Shown here: piece by piece, positions 8,234 to 10,335 of the stretch
How positions within the stretch are numbered: position 1 is the first letter of the stretch
Layout of the letters: every line of letters begins with the position of its first letter
The notes under the pieces: model-generated
The model's input: the letters and a program-made list of their open reading frames with translations, nothing else
What the model was told of the DNA's origin: nothing
Database searches by the model: none
Made by a program: the position numbers and the translations under genes
NCBI GenBank assembly: GCA_035288405.1
Contig: DATEAK010000134.1
Location: 1-10,335 of the forward strand
Origin: JACPSX01 sp035288405 [NCBI: bacterium]
GTDB lineage: Bacteria > JACPSX01
Direction: 5' to 3'
DNA: 10,335 bases

Positions 8234-8263
8234 AACCCGATAGGATGGACAAAGAACATAGCA

Positions 8264-8758
8264 CTATTTCGTCAGCACTCGCGCGTTCCCCATCGTGTGG
8301 GCGTGGCATAAGGCCACGGCCAAGGCGTCCGCAGCATCCGTACAGGGTAGGGGTGTTCCCCGGATCGCAAGCAATCGGATCACCATGCGCCTTACCTGTT
8401 CCTTTTCTGCCCGACCATAACCCGCGACGGCTTGCTTGACTTCTAGAGGAGAATACTCGGCCACTGGGATTCCCGCACGGGCCACAGAAAGAAGCAAGGC
8501 ACCCCGTGCATGACCCAGTAATAAGGCCGTGCGCGCATTTCTGGCAAAAAAAAGGGACTCGATCACGCACACGTCGGGAGTATGTTGAACGAGAAATTCG
8601 GAGAGGCCTTCGCAAATGACCTTGAGGCGCATCGCTAAAGGGGCGGTACTTGCGGCGCGGAAAATTCCCCACTTGACCGCGTGAGTCTGATTTCGTTCAA
8701 CGTCAATGAGGCCGTATCCGGTAACGCGGGCTCCGGGGTCAATTCCCAAAATGCGCAT
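8264..8758 (-). CDS. ruvC: Holliday junction resolvase RuvC
   Basis: RuvC is the homodimeric endonuclease that resolves Holliday junctions by paired nicks. The 164-residue product begins MRILGIDPG and contains all four acidic metal-binding residues: Asp7, Glu67, Asp141 and Asp144 (in TDAADALAVAL). It also has the family FFARNARTALLLGHARG segment (70-86). The length is normal. It lies 29 bp after yebC and ahead of ruvA. Its ATG has only a weak purine-rich ribosome site, which is part of a small hairpin (8760-8781). Confidence 0.97.
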   Translation of the reverse strand: MRILGIDPGARVTGYGLIDVERNQTHAVKWGIFRAASTAPLAMRLKVICEGLSEFLVQHTPDVCVIESLFFARNARTALLLGHARGALLLSVARAGIPVAEYSPLEVKQAVAGYGRAEKEQVRRMVIRLLAIRGTPLPCTDAADALAVALCHAHTMGNARVLTK

Positions 8759-8759
8759 C

Positions 8760-8781
8760 TCTTCGCTCTGCGGGGCGAAGA
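8760..8781 (-). promoter_or_regulatory. Hairpin covering the ruvC ribosome binding site
   Basis: TCTTCGC on the - strand (8781-8775) pairs perfectly with GCGAAGA (8766-8760) around an 8-nt loop. The 3' arm ends one base before the ruvC ATG at 8758 and contains the only purine-rich stretch that could serve as ribosome site. It has no T run, so it is not a terminator. It could keep ruvC translation low, a plausible but untested reading. Confidence 0.4.
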
Positions 8782-8787
8782 CTCCCG

Positions 8788-9552
8788 CTAACCATCTTCC
8801 TGGCTCACTTCCAGCTCGGCCATGACGGATTCCGGAATGTCAAAATTCGCGTAGACATGCTGGACATCATCGTGATCCTCAAGGCTCTCCATAAGCTTGA
8901 GCAACTGCTGCGCATCCTTCCCCTCGAGTGGGATGGAGCTTTGCGGAACCATGCTTAACTCAGCAAGCGTGACGGGGATCTGCTTTTTCTCCAGAGCCTG
9001 CTTGACGGACTGAAAAGCCTCAATGGGAGTGGTGATTTCATAGGTCTCCCCTTCCAGCTTTACGTCCTCGGCACCGGCCTCAAGAGCCAAATCGAGCAGC
9101 GTCTCCTCTTCCGCTTTGGATTTATCGACAAGAAAAAGCCCCTTTTTCGAAAACATCCAGGAGACGCAGCCGGCCTCTCCCATATTCCCGGAATTCTTGG
9201 AAAAAATCTTACGCAGTTCGGCAACCGTGCGGTTCTTATTATCGGTGAGCCCGGCCACTAGGATGGCAACCCCGCCAGGGCCATAGCCTTCGTAAAAAAC
9301 CTCTTCGTAGGAAGTCCCGGGGAGTTCTCCAGTCCCCTTTTTGATAGCTCTCTGGATTGTGTCGTTCGGCATGTTTGCCGCTTTGGCTGCCTGTACGGCT
9401 GTGCGCAGGCGCGGATTGGCATCGAGGTCCCCTCCGCCCACGCGGGCTGCCACCATGGTCTCCTTGATGAGCTTGGTAAAAACCTTACCCCTGCGGGCAT
9501 CAGCGGCAGCTTTTTTGTGCTTGATACTTGACCATTTCGAATGTCCTGACAT
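8788..9552 (-). CDS. yebC: YebC/TACO1-family protein
   Basis: This 254-residue YebC-family protein shows the canonical start [37 protein letters not shown], the [24 protein letters not shown] block, SWMFSKKG and a C-terminal ANFDIPE. It was long annotated as a transcriptional regulator. Later work on bacterial homologues and mitochondrial TACO1 points to a ribosome-linked role, helping translation through difficult proline-rich stretches. Three in-frame codons upstream (GTG 9561, ATG 9558, GTC 9555) are possible, but ATG 9552 fits the family start and has GAGGTGA 5 nt upstream. It is the first gene of the yebC-ruvCAB-DUF2905-spoIID-queA operon. Confidence 0.96.
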   Translation of the reverse strand: MSGHSKWSSIKHKKAAADARRGKVFTKLIKETMVAARVGGGDLDANPRLRTAVQAAKAANMPNDTIQRAIKKGTGELPGTSYEEVFYEGYGPGGVAILVAGLTDNKNRTVAELRKIFSKNSGNMGEAGCVSWMFSKKGLFLVDKSKAEEETLLDLALEAGAEDVKLEGETYEITTPIEAFQSVKQALEKKQIPVTLAELSMVPQSSIPLEGKDAQQLLKLMESLEDHDDVQHVYANFDIPESVMAELEVSQEDG

Positions 9553-9557
9553 GACCA

Positions 9558-9564
9558 TCACCTC
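9558..9564 (-). promoter_or_regulatory. Ribosome binding site of yebC
   Basis: GAGGTGA on the - strand, 5 nt before the ATG at 9552. It overlaps the alternative upstream GTG and ATG codons and so argues against them. Confidence 0.6.
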
Positions 9565-9615
9565 ATAAACTCGACCAGGATCCGGGATTCTTCCTCCCAG
9601 CGCCTTATGGTCTAA

Positions 9616-9645
9616 ACTCTAGCATACCCCTTGCTTTCTTGTAAA
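9616..9645 (-). promoter_or_regulatory. Predicted promoter of the yebC-ruvCAB operon
   Basis: On the - strand, TTTACA (9645-9640) is followed after 18 bp by TAGAGT (9621-9616), with TATGC just before the -10 (TATGCTAG at 9626-9619). Transcription would start near 9609, leaving a leader of about 57 nt. It lies between the rrn terminator and yebC, where a promoter is required. It shares the TATGCTAG octamer with the two promoters near 3500-3610. Confidence 0.6.
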
Positions 9646-9685
9646 GCGTGATGCTCTTAGCCCTTCTCGGGACCGACGATGCCCC

Positions 9686-9710
9686 AAAAAAAAACCCCAC
9701 TCGCGTGGGG
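9686..9710 (-). terminator. Intrinsic terminator of the rRNA operon
   Basis: On the - strand, CCCCAC (9710-9705), a 4-nt GCGA loop and GTGGGG (9700-9695) form a perfect 6-bp GC-rich stem, followed by nine T (9694-9686). It begins about 13 nt past the 5S gene. The + strand reading is also hairpin plus five T (9712-9716), so it might work both ways, but no + strand gene ends nearby. Confidence 0.92.
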
Positions 9711-9722
9711 CTTTTTCTATCT

Positions 9723-9838
<116 letters not shown>

Positions 9839-9907
9839 AGAATTCCTTCCTGACAAATCAAACAACCTGAATAGGGGTCAGAAACCGCGAACGAATGAAA
9901 GCTTCTT

Positions 9908-10335
<428 letters not shown>

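Overview
The window reads as ordinary chromosomal housekeeping DNA from a Gram-negative-type environmental bacterium. It is moderately GC-rich. The pieces are: the 3' end of an rRNA operon, a Holliday-junction repair operon (yebC-ruvC-ruvA-ruvB) continuing into a DUF2905 membrane protein, a SpoIID-domain protein and queA, an IHF/HU-type DNA-bending protein, an SGTSPA-type class I aminotransferase and a YyaL/SPATA20-type thioredoxin-fold protein. From memory, this gene combination suits Desulfobacterota, Nitrospirota or Methylomirabilota (NC10). I cannot fix the phylum from sequence alone. No phage, IS element, CRISPR array, toxin-antitoxin pair or biosynthetic cluster was seen.

Layout, left to right. 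Positions 1-260 hold no convincing gene but carry two facing clusters of a degenerate 7-bp repeat (62-96 and 133-163). Next is yyaL on + (261-2327). It meets the aminotransferase gene on - (2324-3466) tail to tail, the two stop codons sharing TTAA. Between the aminotransferase and the divergent HU/IHF gene on + (3752-4045) lies a 285-bp control region with two back-to-back promoters, an operator-like inverted repeat and a leader hairpin. The HU gene meets queA (-) tail to tail, the stop codons sharing CTAG. From 4042 to 9552 everything is on the - strand, transcribed right to left as yebC, ruvC, ruvA, ruvB, DUF2905, spoIID-like, queA. Gaps run from 42 bp down to a 4-bp overlap, so this is probably one operon. 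Its promoter is visible at 9616-9645. At the right edge, also on -, are the end of 23S rRNA, the 5S rRNA and a strong intrinsic terminator that separates the rrn operon from the yebC promoter.

How the genes work together: RuvA and RuvB branch-migrate Holliday junctions and RuvC cuts them. YebC is a translation-linked protein often found beside ruvC, and QueA makes epoxyqueuosine in tRNA. The SpoIID-like protein probably acts on peptidoglycan in the envelope, and DUF2905 is a small two-helix membrane protein of unknown role.

I did not find a new system. The most informative non-coding signals are a TATGCTAG extended -10 element shared by all three readable promoters, an 8-bp inverted repeat straddling the predicted start of the aminotransferase transcript, the stop-codon-sharing geometry at both convergent gene pairs, and the heptamer repeat pair at the left end.
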